Positions 36,859-54,828 are shown, counted from the first letter of the stretch. The stretch is DNA of 64,000 nt from Motacilla alba alba (GCF_015832195.1 NC_052019.1:48797016-48861015), one strand, 5' to 3'. Translations and numbers: made by a program. The notes: generated from the letters alone by a model not told the origin.

Positions 36859-39194
36859 TCACCTAATGAAAGATAAAGCATTGATTCAACTGTCTGGGAA
36901 ATCTTCCAGATATGAAGTTCATAGGAATTTCCAGTTGGAAAAGAAAGGTGGCAGAACTATAGCTTTAGAAGCAGTTGCAGTTCTTTTCAAATGATAAACT
37001 GAGCATAGTAGTGTATGCATGCAAAATTGGCCCTTTAATTCATTTGTAAATCAGGCTATTCATCAGAATATGAGTATATGGGTTTTACATTACAAGGACA
37101 TTTCAAGCCTATACATGCAAACCTGGAAAGTGTAAAATCTGTAAGCTATTCCATCCTATTCCAGGCAAAATACTAATTGGATTAACTGTATGTGGCATTG
37201 TAGTTTCCCTGTAGGAACTCTGGGATTTGGCCATAATAAATTAAACCTCAATGCTGACTCTTATTTTGAGCTTCTTCCTCTCTCTGCTTTTACCTCCTGA
37301 TTTTAAGCTTCTCTTTTGGAACTACTTTAATTGACAAGGTTAGTTTTGAGTGCTGGGCTTTTCAGCTTTCCATCTTTGTGGGGATTTGGTTTTGTTTTTC
37401 CTGGATGCATTTCAGCATCTGTTGCTAAGTATAAAAGAGGTAGGCTGCTGTGTGCAGAATGCCTAGAACATCTATCAAGTACCCATTTTTGAGTCCAGTT
37501 CAGACTTTTGCAACTTGTGGGATTGCAGAGCTTTGCACTTTTTATTTCTGTCCTGTTCACTGACTTGCACACTGCTTTTTTGACTTGTGACAAATTCAGG
37601 GACATGCAATTCCTTGCAGAAAGCTTTCTAACCTTTCTGGTTTCATTGTAATGGGCCCAGTGTATTTACCTGTTTACACATGTCTGCATACCAAAAGAAA
37701 AAAGAAGGTCTAGTTTCTTTGTGCTTGAAGTGAAACTAAAAAAGTTAAATCCATTTAAAAATCTGTAAGTCTTGTTCAACTTCAGGTTTTTGCAGTTGGA
37801 GCAAATGGGGGCGGGCGATAATTGGTAGAGCTGTACAGTTATGTAACTGAAAGCTTTTCTGCTGCAAGTTAGGAGAGCAGATTGCCTGGCCATCAAATTG
37901 CGACACGTGTTTTTAATCTTCCCACAGTGTCCATGCAGAGGAGTACAGTCAAGAAATGTGTATTGGTTTGGTAGATTAATATGTTCAGATAAAGATGTTA
38001 CCAAAAAATTTCCTTCGAGGTACAAACATTTTTTTTAGAGAAACAGTGGTGGTGTCATACCACTTAGGGATTTAAATAGTATTTATTTTGCACAATTAAT
38101 GGCAGATATTATTCTTAGGTTGAAATTGTAATTGTTGATGGCTTTAGTATGAAAGTTGTCATCTGAAAGTCACAGTGGAGAATCAAATGGTAAAAAGATT
38201 GTACAGTGTATCACAGTGGTGATAAGATAAAAGATGCTATTTTATGGGGAAAATATCATGTTACTATCACAGAAGAATGGTCAGCTAGCCAGGAATCATG
38301 AATTGTCACCAATTTCACATAAATATTCATGAAAGCAGTGACTGAGATATCAGTGGGTTTTTTCTGTACCCAGAGTGGGTGGTTGGTTTGGTTTGGATGG
38401 GGGTTCTTTCTGGCTTTTGTATTTAGTTTTTCTTGATGGAATGGTACTATATGGATGTTAATGTATATGTTCAGGGAAAAGTGATACAAGTATGAAACTA
38501 TAATTTGAACTTAAATGAAAGACAGTAGTGTATGAACATTTTGCACTGGGAGTATGTTGGATTTGGTGTTGCAGCTGTTGTATATAGTCCTTTTGTATCT
38601 ATATGGACTTGTGACTTCAGCGTCTCCAAGGCATGGTGACAAATGTGAGGTTAGCTTATCTGCAGTGGAACAAGGGCATTACCTGAAAGAGAGCATCTGA
38701 ATTTTACTTAAGGTGGCCTGCTGCTGCATGATAAGGCCTATTTTGGACCCTTGGTTTTCTTCAGTTACTTCAAAATCACCCTTAGAGTGTGAAAATCAGA
38801 TTATTTTTTTTTTTTAAGGTCACTGAAGGGCCAGTTTAAACAGTGCCAGTCAAGGCTATTAACATCACCTTGGTTGAGGATCATTGCCATAAAAACTCTG
38901 GGTTTGACCCTAAATGGAATGTGTTGGGGGGAGGTTCTCTTTTGAGTAGGAGAAACAAAGCAGGTTTTGACACTGCACTCTTAGCTATCCATGGGGTTCT
39001 CCAAAAGAATTGCCTACCTTCCTGCAGATGCTTGAAATCACCCACCAGGGAGTTTGAAGTTTCACAAGAGAGCAGAGCTGAACTCTTCCCCTGAAGGCAC
39101 AGACTGTTAAACTGTTTAACTAGTGAATGACGCACAAAATTGTCATAACGCGTCTTGCAACACAGTGACTTTGGATTGTGTGTACCGAAGATGA

Positions 39195-39371
<177 letters not shown>

Positions 39372-41639
39372 TAATTTCTGGGTTTGGGTACAAAATCACT
39401 TGCAACATATTATGTATATTTACCATCATGTCTTGACTAGCTCAGGAATACTGAGGCTCTTCACAAATACCATGTTAATGTTGCTGGTGGTGTTGTTATA
39501 AAGGTTGCTTGGAATCCGGCCAAATCCCACTATATCTGAGCTGGAAAGCTGACACAGAATGGTGCAGACTAGTGGCCATCTAAATATTGCACAGAAAGCA
39601 GCGTGCTCTGCAGCTTGCAAAAGCTAAATAGCCTGAGTAGATGTGAGCTATTAGAAAAGAGACATAACAGAAAAACTTAACCCATAGTTTAGTTTGACTT
39701 TTAGGTTTATTTGATCTGAGTTTCTTGGATGTGAAATTTTAGGAGAATGGAAGGACTAGATGAGAGGTAAATGGGACAAAAAGCCAGCACGCAGCATGCT
39801 GTGCTGGAGAGAATGAGTAAATTCTGTTTAGATATGGCATGCAGGAGTGCATGATCTCTGGCTTTTGATGCAGCACTTGAATCCACTGAGAAGTGATGCA
39901 CAAATGCCCTGTTGATGGTGCTGAGACCTGGTGTAGTCTCCAGGTGAGGCCGTAGAATGTGGAGGTCAAATGGCCTCTTTAGCTGGCTTGTAAAAGAAAC
40001 AGTGTCCTATAAAGCCTGCCAGCTTTGACTAGAAGTGAGTCAAATACCAAGCCCAAATTCTCTGTTCCATTGCTTGGAAAGCAAACTAGATGTTTTCTTC
40101 TATCCTGTGTTATTGCTTGATTTTACAAACTAACGAGATGAAGTGCACAACTACTGAATAAAACCTGATGTGGATTTTTTTTTGTCTAGGTTATAGCTGA
40201 TCTAGTTATTGAACAGTCAATCAGAAATCCTTGCTGAACTCTTGATCTACAGCTTGACTGTTTCTGTGAAAAGTTCAGACTTGAATTCCCTCTGAGTCAG
40301 GGCAGAATGCCCATTACCTATTGGAAGCAATATAGGAATATAGATCCTATGATACGTGTCTGTGTGTCTGTGACTAGATTAGATGGCATCATATGAGCGC
40401 ACATCCACTGCTGTTTCATTGTACATCCCACATCGAAGTACACTGTTGCCATATTAGTATACAAGTATATAAGGTCAAGCAGCTGAGTTAGGTGTTTGGA
40501 AAACAGATCAGTGTATTATCTTGCCAGTGTTATGTTTAAACGAAGAAGTTTCTGAAAAATTAGATTCAATAAAACTAATTTTGCTTTATTAGTTCATTTT
40601 AAAACTTCATTTCAAGTGAGCTGGTAATCTCTGCTGTGGATTACCATGCTGGATGGCTTGGGAAGGAGGAGCACGAAGAGCTTCACAGACTTAAACCATT
40701 GTGCAGCTCTGTCTTGAACTACTACTATTTTTGAGTTGTGATAACCTCATTCATATCTCCTGCAGTCTTTGATTGAGACAAGATGTGTCTGGAAGAGGAA
40801 AGTTTTGTCTTCACTTCTATACACGTAGGCTTTTAATAAAAGAAACAGAACAGCTTTCAAGTGCTTCTCTGACAGTTTACCAAAATCTGTTCCAGGGCTA
40901 TTACCAATTAAAGAAATAGCAAGCCATATGAAACAAAGAAAACAGCCTATGTTTAGGCAATAATCCCCTTAAAATCTCTCATTTAGCAACCTGTGCATAC
41001 ATACTTAGCAAATTGTATTCTGAATACAGTTTTTCCATTCAGGAACATTGCTTTTTCACTGGAAGCAGTATTAGCTTCTGCCAGCACCAAGGAAATATCT
41101 CAGCTATCACTTATATTATTTCTTTTGTATGTTAGGTTCTCAAATCTCTATTTTTTTTTTTTTTTTTGGTCACATAACTGATTTTCCCCACCTGTCACCT
41201 TGATTAAAGGATATCTTTGAAAGGAAAGGCAAGTTTCTGTTTCATAAGTGTATTTCGATGTAGAGCTGTGCATTCAGGCATGAACTCAGCGCAATAAGTA
41301 GTGACAGGGGAAGGAAAATTGTGAAGAATGCAACTTGGCATTTAGAGGGGGAAGATGTTTCTGGTGGAAAAGGGGACCTAAGTACATAGAGCAGTCACCA
41401 ACTCTTGTCAGTGCTTTGTGCTGGGAAAGTCATGCTGGTAAACAGCCCTAGCCTCAGTTCATATTTCTACCATGCCAATCACATAGTGATCTTTCTTCCA
41501 TCCATCTGCTGGCTTCCCTTTCTGCTATGGAGACAGGAGAGTATTGCAGTTCTGGGGTCTTTCCAAAAGAATTAAGTGGCTGGTCCAGGTTACTAATCAT
41601 GAGTAATACAAGCTTTAAAAACATTCCCCTTGATTGCTG

Positions 41640-41785
41640 TGTGATCTCTAGTGTAAAAGTGACACCATTGAGCTTAGACCGAGCTGAGTTCTGATAGTGG
41701 GCGAGATAATCCTTCTCTGTGGGCTGCAAAGCATTTGGGATTCTTCTGGATGAAAGGTACTACATAATGCAAGCTATTATCATTA
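41640..41785 (+). repeat. Ancient L2/DeuSINE-like 3' tail (candidate)
   Basis: The segment gcaaagcatttgggattctt, then ctggatgaaaggtactacat, then aatgcaagctattatcatta resembles a 3' tail shared by old vertebrate L2-type LINEs and their SINE partners. That tail typically reads as a GCTTTGGGATCC-like block, GGATGAAAGGCGCTATATAA and ATGCAAGTTATTATTATTA. The resemblance is from memory and the copy is old. The 5' boundary is a guess. Confidence 0.5.
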
Positions 41786-44700
41786 AGAACAGAGAAAGAA
41801 ATTGCATAAGGTAGGTGGAAGGCATTTGATAATTCAGAGGGAAAAAGAGAAAAGTATTTGTATAAGGCACTCAGCAGAAATGTCGGTCCTTGCTCTATGG
41901 AGCTTTTGATCCAAGGGCTCCATTCTTCATGTGCATGCTCCATTTTTACTTCACTGCTTGAAGGGGGTGCGTGTTTTGTGTTTTTTATATTAGCTCTAAG
42001 CAATGACTCAAAGGATGAGAGACTGATAGAGAAGTTCCAACAGGTGAAGTTAAAAAATGTCAAGCCATAAGTAGAATGATACAAGTTTCTTGGCACAGAT
42101 GGAATCTTTATTCCATATCTGCCTTCTCTTTTCCATTTGACCTTTTGGCAGAGCCTGGGTATTTCTTCACGTAAAATAACTAATTTCTGCAATTTAATAC
42201 AGTGCATTTGTTTCCTTGGCTGTATAACTGATAACATTTCCCTCTTGTGCTTGTGCACTGCTCCAGGGGTTTGACTCCAGAGTAGCAGAAACCCCCTAGT
42301 TTTCACTTTCAAATAAGTTTTGTGGTCATGGAGAGTAGAAACCCAAGTGATCAAAACAGAGGGCTATTTTTAAATGTAAAGAATAGTTAGAGCCTAAGTG
42401 GTTCTGCAGGAATAGGTTGTAAGGGAGAATGACTAATCTCTCTACCTGAGTCTGAAAACTCTTTTTTGAAAAGCAGTCAAATGCTATGCAGTGTAGGGAG
42501 GAGTGTACATATAGACAATTTTTCATCACAGTCTTAGGAAAATTACAGAGTAAAAACCAACTACAGTGCATTAATAATAATAATATGTATACCAACTGTT
42601 GGGATTATTTTCTTACTCAATTCCGTGTAACAGTGTACTATCATATGTCACTTCACCATCATAAGGCATGTAGTGATCATTTTTGGCAGAGGAAAGAGTT
42701 AAAATATGGAGAATTGAACCAATGTTCATAACTAACAAAAATGGAGTTATGTTTTAATGTTCAGAACATTCATATATTTCCTTCCTGAATGCACAGGCTG
42801 ACATTGCAGAAGATGAAACTGGTGTTGTGGTATTTCCAGCAAGAACAAACTGAGGTGTTTGTAGTGTCTGGCATTTGACCACTGGACCTTACACTAATTT
42901 AAAAAAAAAGTATCTGGCACTTGAGATGCTTCTGAACTTGGTGAACTGTTGGAAATTAAATGGTCTCTCTCAAGAAAAGAATTACACATAAATTTATGTT
43001 AGTAAACAGTGGGCGAAGTTAATGTTGGTGAAGTTGTGTGTTTATTGTCTCTCAAGTCTCTGTGAACTTTTGAGGACTTCATTGGAAGAATAAACACCTT
43101 TCAGCATCATCTGTTACTGTAGTGTGTTAATGTTTTCCAGTAAACAGCTTGATTTAAAATAATTTGGGCTGATCAAGAATACTTCACCAGTGAAGTCACT
43201 AGTTTTTTTCAGTTCTCTTAAAGCAAAGAAAATCCTAGGACTTTAATTATCCTGAGTTTCCTTGCCCTTTTCTTCTGTAGACCAGTAGCGAATATCTTTC
43301 TTCATAGCAGAAATTTGCATCTTGAGAGATCTCATTTTTGTATAGCATTGTTCCTCAGAGCTGTGAAAATTCAGTAACTCTGCAAATTCAGATTATTTTT
43401 ATATGTATTAGATTCCCAGACCGGAACATCTGTTTGTGTCAGGGCCATCCTTGCAGCCTGACTGGTCCTGTGCCAGCTGTTCCCAGTGTGAGTCCCCAGC
43501 ATGCCAAGAACCCCTTTTGGCTGCAGGGGGAGAACATGTGATGGCACCATTTCCCCTGCACTGATGCCATCTCTCTGTGGGACCCATCTTCTCAGAGAAC
43601 AGCTGGGACCTAGACACAGGATCTCAAAAAGGAGAGTTAGGAGCCATCTCCATCTAGAAAGTACCAGCTATAAGAATTATAGGAATATTTAGAAAAAAAA
43701 AATTCCTAGTCACTTTTTGGTTGGAAAAGAGTACTTCTTTTTGGATATTTTTAAACTTTGCAGATACTCTTTTTAAAGGCTGAAATGGGAGTAATGTGGT
43801 CTAAACATTAGCAAACGGTATATTGCTATTGTGCTGAAATCCTACTTGTAGTGAAGACAATATGACTTTTTCTTTATTTGCAGTAGGATTCATAATTTTC
43901 TTTGTGCTCAAGGGATAGTAGTTCAGAAATGGCAGTAAGTTGCATCTCATGTGAATATTCTGGCTACAGCTTTATTTTTCTCTGAAATCGTGCTGTAATA
44001 AATATTCATCCCAGTAGCGTGAATGCAGCTATGTGTGTAAAAAGGTGCATGGTTTCCATTGGGATGGTTACTCCATTTTAGGAAGCTGTATCTGTACTAG
44101 ATGTTGTGATGGTATCATTATTTCAGTGCACCTACAGTAATGCAATTTTTATATTTTGGTGGGGTGTGTGTTAGAGAGTGTGGAAGCTATGCCAGTTCCA
44201 CAGGTCACAGAGCATCAGTAGAGACCTTAGCAATGTATGGCTCAAATTATCCTTTCAAATATGAATTACTTCACTCTTACACTTAATTTCATCTGCTGAG
44301 GAGTGCCCAGTGCTTTGGAGAGTCAGTCATTTGGAGAGGGAGTTCAACTTTTGTGGCCCCTGCAAAGCCACACAGCTGGCAGTGAGCTGCATCTCTCTCT
44401 TCCTAGCACTACCAGTGCCAGAGCACTCAGAAGTGAGCACTGTGATGCTGTGGTTGTACTCAGGTGGCCATGGTGATGATTTTTCAAGGCTCTTTCTTTT
44501 AATCACATAACTTGATATGCATAGAAGGGCTGTGGGGCCTTTGGTTTTCCTTTCCAGGATGGGCCGAGATGTGGAATTGTGCAAATGCTCCAATTCAGCA
44601 TGCGACAGTGGAGTTAAATCCCAAGTCTGTTTTGAAAATGTGGGCCTTGGGCTTGCACAGACCTTTTCTTCCCTGAAGCTGAGGCTGCCAGAACCTCAGC

Positions 44701-47299
44701 TGGAAAACAGCTTGACTATGGGAGCTGGGAGGTGAACAGATTACCTCTTTGTTACAAACTTAACATATCTGCTATTTCAACAGCTGAAAGACTCGAAACA
44801 AGTAAGAGGGGTTTGAGGGTCCTCAGTATTAGATACATACATATATGTAACATGGGTCTTTTGATAGTTTGAAGTGAAATAGGCAAAAATACCTTACAGA
44901 TGTCTAGATGGCAAGGTCTCTGCTGTACATTTTGCATAGAGTTACAGCACAGCTGATGTTTAGTATGTTCTTAATGAAAATGCTGAAGGAAGAAAGGTAT
45001 TTAAAAATTTTACAACAGGGAAGCAGTATTATGAAATACTTAAAGACTTTAAGCTCAGATTTTCAACAAGGGCAATTTATCACAAATATTTTGTTTTCAG
45101 TAAGAATTATGATATGCAAAGCACAGGTAGGAAAAAATCAAAACCAGAATGTTTGCTCATGATTTGTTGTTTAGACATAAGGGTTATTGTATATAAATGA
45201 TTGTAAGTTGAAAAGCCATGAAAATCGTTGCCCTCATATTTGCTCTTTAGTTTGCATGAAAAAAAATCTTCAAATTAGTTCTTATTTACTATTACAACAT
45301 TACTTCACTGAACTACTGAAAAGGGAGAAAATTGAAGGACTCATCTGAACAAAATAAACCTTTGATATAGCACTGCTGAAAACAAAATGTGAATAGTGGG
45401 CTGATGTTGCTTGAATAGTGGCAGAGAAATAGAACTTTGAGTAGACTGTATTGATTCTCTGTTATCTTCTGTCTGGTTCTCATGAGTACTTCAAAGGAAG
45501 CATAGGGAAAAAAAAGAAATCTATGATGAGCAAATACAGAGCAATCAACCTGTAAACAAGTACCTAATGCCAAAAAGTCAGAAATTCCATCTCTCCTCAT
45601 TTTCCCTACTTTCCAGATCTGGACAATAGTTTAAATATGGAGTGCTTGCTTTAATCTTGCCAGAGCTTTAGGAAAATGAAAAACTTAGTTATTAGGGCAA
45701 TATGGACAAACAAAAAAAAAATTACCTGTTTCATCTAATCATGAATTGTGCTTTTCTAGACATGTTTAGGCAGGAGTGGAAGCTCTAAGGTAACTTGACC
45801 AGGGCTTTAAAAGCTGGAGGTTTCCTTGCATGGATGGGGTGTCACTTTGGACTTCTTGTCTCCCAACATTTACATAAAATTAGTGCATGTGTTAGTAAGT
45901 TTGAAGTGGAATGTTCTGGAAATTCTTGGAAGAATGAAGGAGTTATCATCAAAGAGAGAGAGAGAGAATTGCTCTGGTGGTGTGGACAAGTTCAGGTTTC
46001 TTGCTCCCTTGGAGTGAAACCCTCAAACCCAAGTCTGCTGGAGTTTACACAGAGACAGAAGACTTTCTCCACCCACACCCTTGGTGGTTGTTTTGGGCCA
46101 CAACAGATGATTCCTGTGACCTGACACCATAATTCCATGCTGGATTACATTAGCATGATTTCCCTGGCATTCTGGCATCTCTTCCTGCAGTGGCAATAGC
46201 GCCAGGGAGGTGGAAGAATTGGCATGAGCTGGGAGGCCTCCCACGTGTTTCCAAGAGGGAGAATTAGTTTTGCAATTCCTCGAGTATACTGCCTGTATTT
46301 TTGCTGTTTTTCTCTGTCTGTACACCCTCTGAATAGAACAGAAATTACAGACAAAGGACAGGCAGAGCATTCAGATGTTTACATGTAATAAATTCAAGGC
46401 AACAAGTAGTAGTATAAAACTCCTGCTACTGTGTGATTATCTATGGATAGTGTGGGCACAAACATTAAAATGTTGCATCTCTTCATCCTTTCCTGTTTTT
46501 CTTCTAAATTGACTGAGTAACAAACAAGGGATCTGAAATCTACATGTTGAGATGATGAAATTTATTCAGCTGTTTTTCAAGACACTCTGAACTGTAGAAG
46601 GGAGTTCACACTATAGTGTGGAGGCATTGCACTCACAGCAATACTCTTGTTGTTCTAATCTGAAAACATAGAGTATATTCTGAATTTCCGACCTATTGAT
46701 TATTAAGTTAATGATTTTTTTCCCAATGGAACAAAAGGAAGTGTAGTTGTAAATGAAAGTGGGTTTTTTTGACACATTTTGTTTCTTGCACAGCATTTCA
46801 GCAGTTCATGGTTATATAAGTAAGGAAAGGCTGGAGGAAAAACCATTCAGACAGTTTTTCTAGCTTTCTAGTTTTTGAGAGGACATTATGGTCTGTACAG
46901 TGTCCCTGCAGGCGTTGGGCTCATCTCATGGGATGAGTGGGTCTTATTTCCATCAACTTTCTTGGAGCTGTGAGTTCATTATCAAAACAAATATTTTTAA
47001 TTGGGTGGTTTAGAGAGGTCTGAGCAGAGCTTAGCCTCTCCAAGTCTTTTTTATTAATCTTTAAAAACATGTCTAGAAGAAATGTCATCTCAAATAGAAA
47101 TCTTTAGGAAAGAGAAAAGGCATTATAAAAGCTTTGTAGTAACTTCATTTAATGCAAGAGCTTTGTGGATTTTTTACCCCAGTTGTATTTACAGAGCAAT
47201 GTTAAGTGAAAAATGAACAATCTCTCATGTAAAAACTGTGTAATTCTGGAAGCTGAGGTATTTCCTGAAGTGTGAGTTAAATTGTTCTGAGGCAAATTT

Positions 47300-47540
47300 T
47301 CCTTATGCAGGAAATGCAGGTCTTCCGGTGGAATTGTTTCCACGGGAGGTTTCTGCCTAACCTTGCAGGTGGAGAGTGTGCACTTCCTCCTAGGGATGCA
47401 CACAATTGCTGGGGGAGAGCTGGGGCTGCTGGAGGCAGCCTGGCATGGCTGACCAGGGCGGTGCCACTCAGCAAGAAGTGTAAAACTCTGACAGAATATA
47501 CCCACGCGAGTTTCAGCCAGTCCAGGCTGAAGTGCAGAAA
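47300..47540. other. GC-rich patch in intron 3
   Basis: A block richer in G and C than its surroundings, just upstream of exon 4, with open frames on both strands typical of GC-rich non-coding DNA. No repeat family or motif was recognised. Confidence 0.4.
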
Positions 47541-47650
47541 AGTGTTTGAGTGTAGCATATGAAGAATGAACTTAATCAGTTGAAAATAAATGCTTTGCAC
47601 AGATTACTTTTACTTTTTCTGCTAGTTTTTGGTGATGGAGTGGAATGTAA

Positions 47651-51214
<3,564 letters not shown>

Positions 51215-52269
51215 TGATTATTATTACTTTGAATAGATTTCTGTTGGTGAACTGGTTCTGGTTTTGCAGTATAAATGTTTGCTTGAACTTTGTGGCACTA
51301 CTTAGGTAATTAGGCCTTTTTTTCTGCAGGCTAGCCTTGTTTTCAGAAAAATTCATGCTTGCTTTATTCGAATCTCTTCTGTTATGCCACACTGGGAAAA
51401 CTCTAAATTACTTAATTTTATTCACCAAAGCCTGTGTATTTTGCCTCTGTTTTTGTAAGTTAGAGAATTAGTGTGTCACTTTTAAAAAGGGCTACGTAAC
51501 TTCATTTCTAGTTTGAAAATAAAAATGTAATTTCCAATGAAAGATGCCAGCACTGAAGAACTGATTACTTATTGTTCTGCAGGGTAAATAAAATTGTGAC
51601 TTCCCCCACAGAGGTACTTTTTTCCTCTCAGTTTGATCAATTTTTTTTTTTTTTTTTTTGTTTGGAAGTAATTCTTCTTTAAAAATTCAATATTTGAAGA
51701 GCATTTGCTAAATGGGACTTAGTAATACCTGAAATGCAGAAAAGTGCCTGTAACGTTCCTGCAGAAACATGCATGTACCATTCCTCTGACAGTGTGGGGA
51801 TTTTAAGGAATTTAGGCTTTTGTTTTTTTTATTGTGATAGTTAAGAATATACAAGGACACCAGAGTAGCAAAACTAGCAGGGGAAGAGGTTAAATGGCAA
51901 AATGAACAATGTAGTCAGTGAAATATTAATTTAAAAATCCATTTTTGTTCAGGAGAAATGTGAAGATGTTATTGAAATGTTAAGAGGTTGTTGAACTTTT
52001 CGAAGTGAAACAGTTCTGCTTCAGCCCATGCTAAGTTACACACAAATCTAAGTTTTCTCAGCAAACTCAGAGGAAGGGAGGAATCCAGCTCTTTCGCTTG
52101 CCTTAGAAAATCTCACCTTGAACACTGACTGTAGCTGTTTAGTAACATGTCAGAAGTAATTCAATGGCTTCCACCAGCAACCAGGTGACAGAGCCGCTGG
52201 AATCAACCTCCTTGCTGGTAACATTATCAGGAAGGAGGCAGATGGTTGGATGTTCAGAAATAAGATTTC

Positions 52270-52450
52270 TGGCTCCCCTCTCGGAGCCCCGTTGCTGCAG
52301 CATGGGGCCAGTGAAGAACAGAGCAGCTGGCTCTGCAGCCCGGGCTGCTGGCACCCGCCTCCCGTGGGCAAGTCCGGCAGCCGCGCTCGGGTCCGTGACA
52401 TCTGGGAGGTGCTCAGTGGATGTGTTTGGGCTCATCGTGAAAGGGATGGC
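52270..52450. other. GC- and CpG-rich patch in intron 6
   Basis: A block containing cagcccgggctgctgg, cctcccgtgggcaag and cagccgcgctcgggtccg, with many CpGs compared with the surrounding intron. Open frames on both strands are probably by-products of GC content. No repeat family was recognised. Confidence 0.4.
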
Positions 52451-52521
52451 ACACTGCTGCAAAGAATTGATCAATACAGAAATGGACTATGACTGAGGAG
52501 TAAAATCATTGCTTATCCTCT

Positions 52522-52540
52522 CAGCAGCAGCAGCAGCAGC
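52522..52540. repeat. (CAG)6 trinucleotide run
   Basis: Six perfect CAG units in intron 6, close to the GC-rich patch. Intronic and short; it could be length-polymorphic. Confidence 0.9.
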
Positions 52541-53776
52541 AAATGCTGGAGTGTGACTCCCAGGTACTGCACACACAGGGAGTAATGGTGATTTCTCCTC
52601 ATGAATAGCCTAGCAGACATGGCTTGTGCTTAAATACAGAGCTGCTTATATACTGGAAAAAGTTCTAGATTTTAGGTTGGGTTTTTTTCAGAGGTCTGCT
52701 CCATACAGTTGCCATAAAATTTCCTTAATATGTATATCAGTTTCCTTCAGAAAATGTATCAGACCTAGTCTGTGTCCTGACACAGATTCAGAAAAGCGCA
52801 TTTTCAGGAGACAAGGAACTATTCAGAAGACAGCTAATTATCATGTCGTGTCAGGGACATATAACTGCTTGATGATTCAGTCAGAAGGCTAGCTTGGAAT
52901 CATGTTATCTGAGTTTATATAAAGGCAAGCATTCCTTTTAAAAGGAGTACCTAGTTGCCCTGGAAGATGACTAATTACTTGCCTAATGATAATACCTGGT
53001 AAAAAAGGTATCCATCATTGTGGAATGTCTAATTTTCCTTGCATTTTCTAGTTACTTCCTGAGTAAAGGAACAAATTTCCCTGAGCAGGCAGCTTGGCTT
53101 GTAAAGGAAGGACTGAATTACTCAGTCCTCCTTCAAGGATGCCTGTTAATAGAATGATTGTGTTTATTCTTCACTGAATAAAATTTCTTAAGTTTCTTCA
53201 GTCATTTCCAGAACGGCAAGTTAAGAAGTAGCAATGAGAATTTTGAATGAAGGTCAGGAAGATTTCAGTCATGCCTGTGAATCAGTGAAAGAATTTCTGG
53301 CTGATTAAGGTCTCCTAATCAATTGCAGGAAATATCTGTAATAAATGACTTTCAGTTATCAGAGATGTTCTTTATTATGACAAGTTGCAAGTTACTTTGC
53401 TCTAACTTAAAGTTATTTCCTAATATGAAGGTGCTGTGAGGAAAGTAACAGTAATGTGCCTTTCTGACAGTGCCTGAACTGGACCTTCCATCTCAGAAGG
53501 AGAATTCAGAAGGCTGAATCCTCTGCATTCAGCCAAAACCTATTTTTGAAATGTTGGGCCATTTCTATGAGCAAATGTAAAGACTGTAGCTTAAAGTAGT
53601 CTGACAAGCTTCTCACTGCATTTCTTACACGATCACTCTCATACAGCCTATTCAGTTTCAAACTGATCCAGTATTTCTTCAAGAAATGTCCCTTTATGTA
53701 AGAGTTCTTGAAACTGCTTTGGCTAGTTTACATCTTGAAACTATAGGCATAACCTGTCGTTTAGAGATGTAAAGAA

Positions 53777-53837
53777 TACATCTCTACAATACAAATACAG
53801 AATAAATATACATCTCCCAATACAAATACAGAATAAA
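53777..53837. repeat. Two-copy tandem duplication, about 31-32 bp period
   Basis: The unit tacatctctacaatacaaat followed by acagaataaa recurs directly as tacatctcccaatacaaata followed by cagaataaa, with a small indel and substitution. Confidence 0.85.
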
Positions 53838-54439
53838 GAGTCTGATTTTTCAGAAGTGCTCAGAGCCAGCACTTAGTGCACACCTTTAGCATCTAGCAGC
53901 ATTGTGTACTGTGGATTGTCAGAATAGCCCAGTGCCGAAGTGAAACATTAACTGTGGAATATAAGGAATTAATAAAAATACATTAAAGTTTCTGCACCTT
54001 AAAGAGAACAAAAAGTGATGGGGATGGGATTTCATTTTCCCTATGTGAAGTTTAAAATTGTATGTCCTTTGTAGTCATGGTCATGTTTGATGCAATTTTG
54101 TGAAAAAGTAGAAATAATTAATGGAATGCTGGTTGTTTAAATTGTTCCTTTATTATGAGTTAAGCTTTTCTTTCATCTATACCTAAAATAATGTTGTGTT
54201 CAGAATATATTATAAAGAAGAGGGAATTAATTTGTCCCAGAGTGATATTAGACCCACAGGCATACAGTTTTTCAGCTGATCCAGCCAGTAAAAAAGTTTT
54301 CCTGTTTACCAGATTATCTAGTTCTTGCCTTGAATTTTTCTAACAAATATTTATTTGCTCTTTGCAAATACTGATCTTGCCAATGACCCTTTGCACTTCT
54401 TTCATAAGCTAGTGGTACAGTAACTCTCAGGCCGTTTTG

Positions 54440-54600
54440 TAAGAAACAGGTTGGACACCAGGAAGAAATTCTTCACTGAAGGGGTGGTCAGGCATTGGAA
54501 TGACTGCCCAGGGAGGTGGTGGAGTCACTTTCCCTGGAGGTGTTCAAGAAACTTTTTCCAGTCTTGGATAGCAGTGAAATTGTTCAACCTTACAGATACC
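54440..54600 (+). mobile_element. CR1 LINE 3' fragment
   Basis: A sense-oriented CR1 piece: ggttggacaccaggaagaaa, ttcttcactgaaggggtggt, a caggcattggaatgactgcc block, cagggaggtggtggagtcac and ctggaggtgttcaagaaact. The terminal ATTCTRTG repeats are missing, so both ends are truncated. It lies in the same orientation as PPP3CA. Confidence 0.87.
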
Positions 54601-54760
54601 CCGGGATAGAGTTATGACTTTGGCCCTACAAGCACATGATTTCATTGGTGCACTTGACATGCAAGTTTGTCAGCATGCAAAGATTAAAGAAATATCTGGT
54701 GAAAGCTTTTGAAGACTGTAGTGTGTTTCAGCTCAGGGTGGGAGGCACAGTAGTATGAAT

Positions 54761-54828
54761 TTTATATTTATATTTATATTTATATTTATATTTATATTTA
54801 TATTTATATTTATATTTATATATATTTT
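54761..54828. repeat. (TTTATA)n hexamer microsatellite
   Basis: About ten near-perfect TTTATA units followed by a short TA tail. This is the longest simple repeat in the window and probably length-polymorphic. Confidence 0.93.

Noticed and set aside
41674..42354. 226-codon minus-strand open frame, the longest in the window
   Set aside because: It has no recognisable domain, no acceptor/donor pair or promoter context, and overlaps an ancient repeat tail in intron 3; chance is the simplest explanation.
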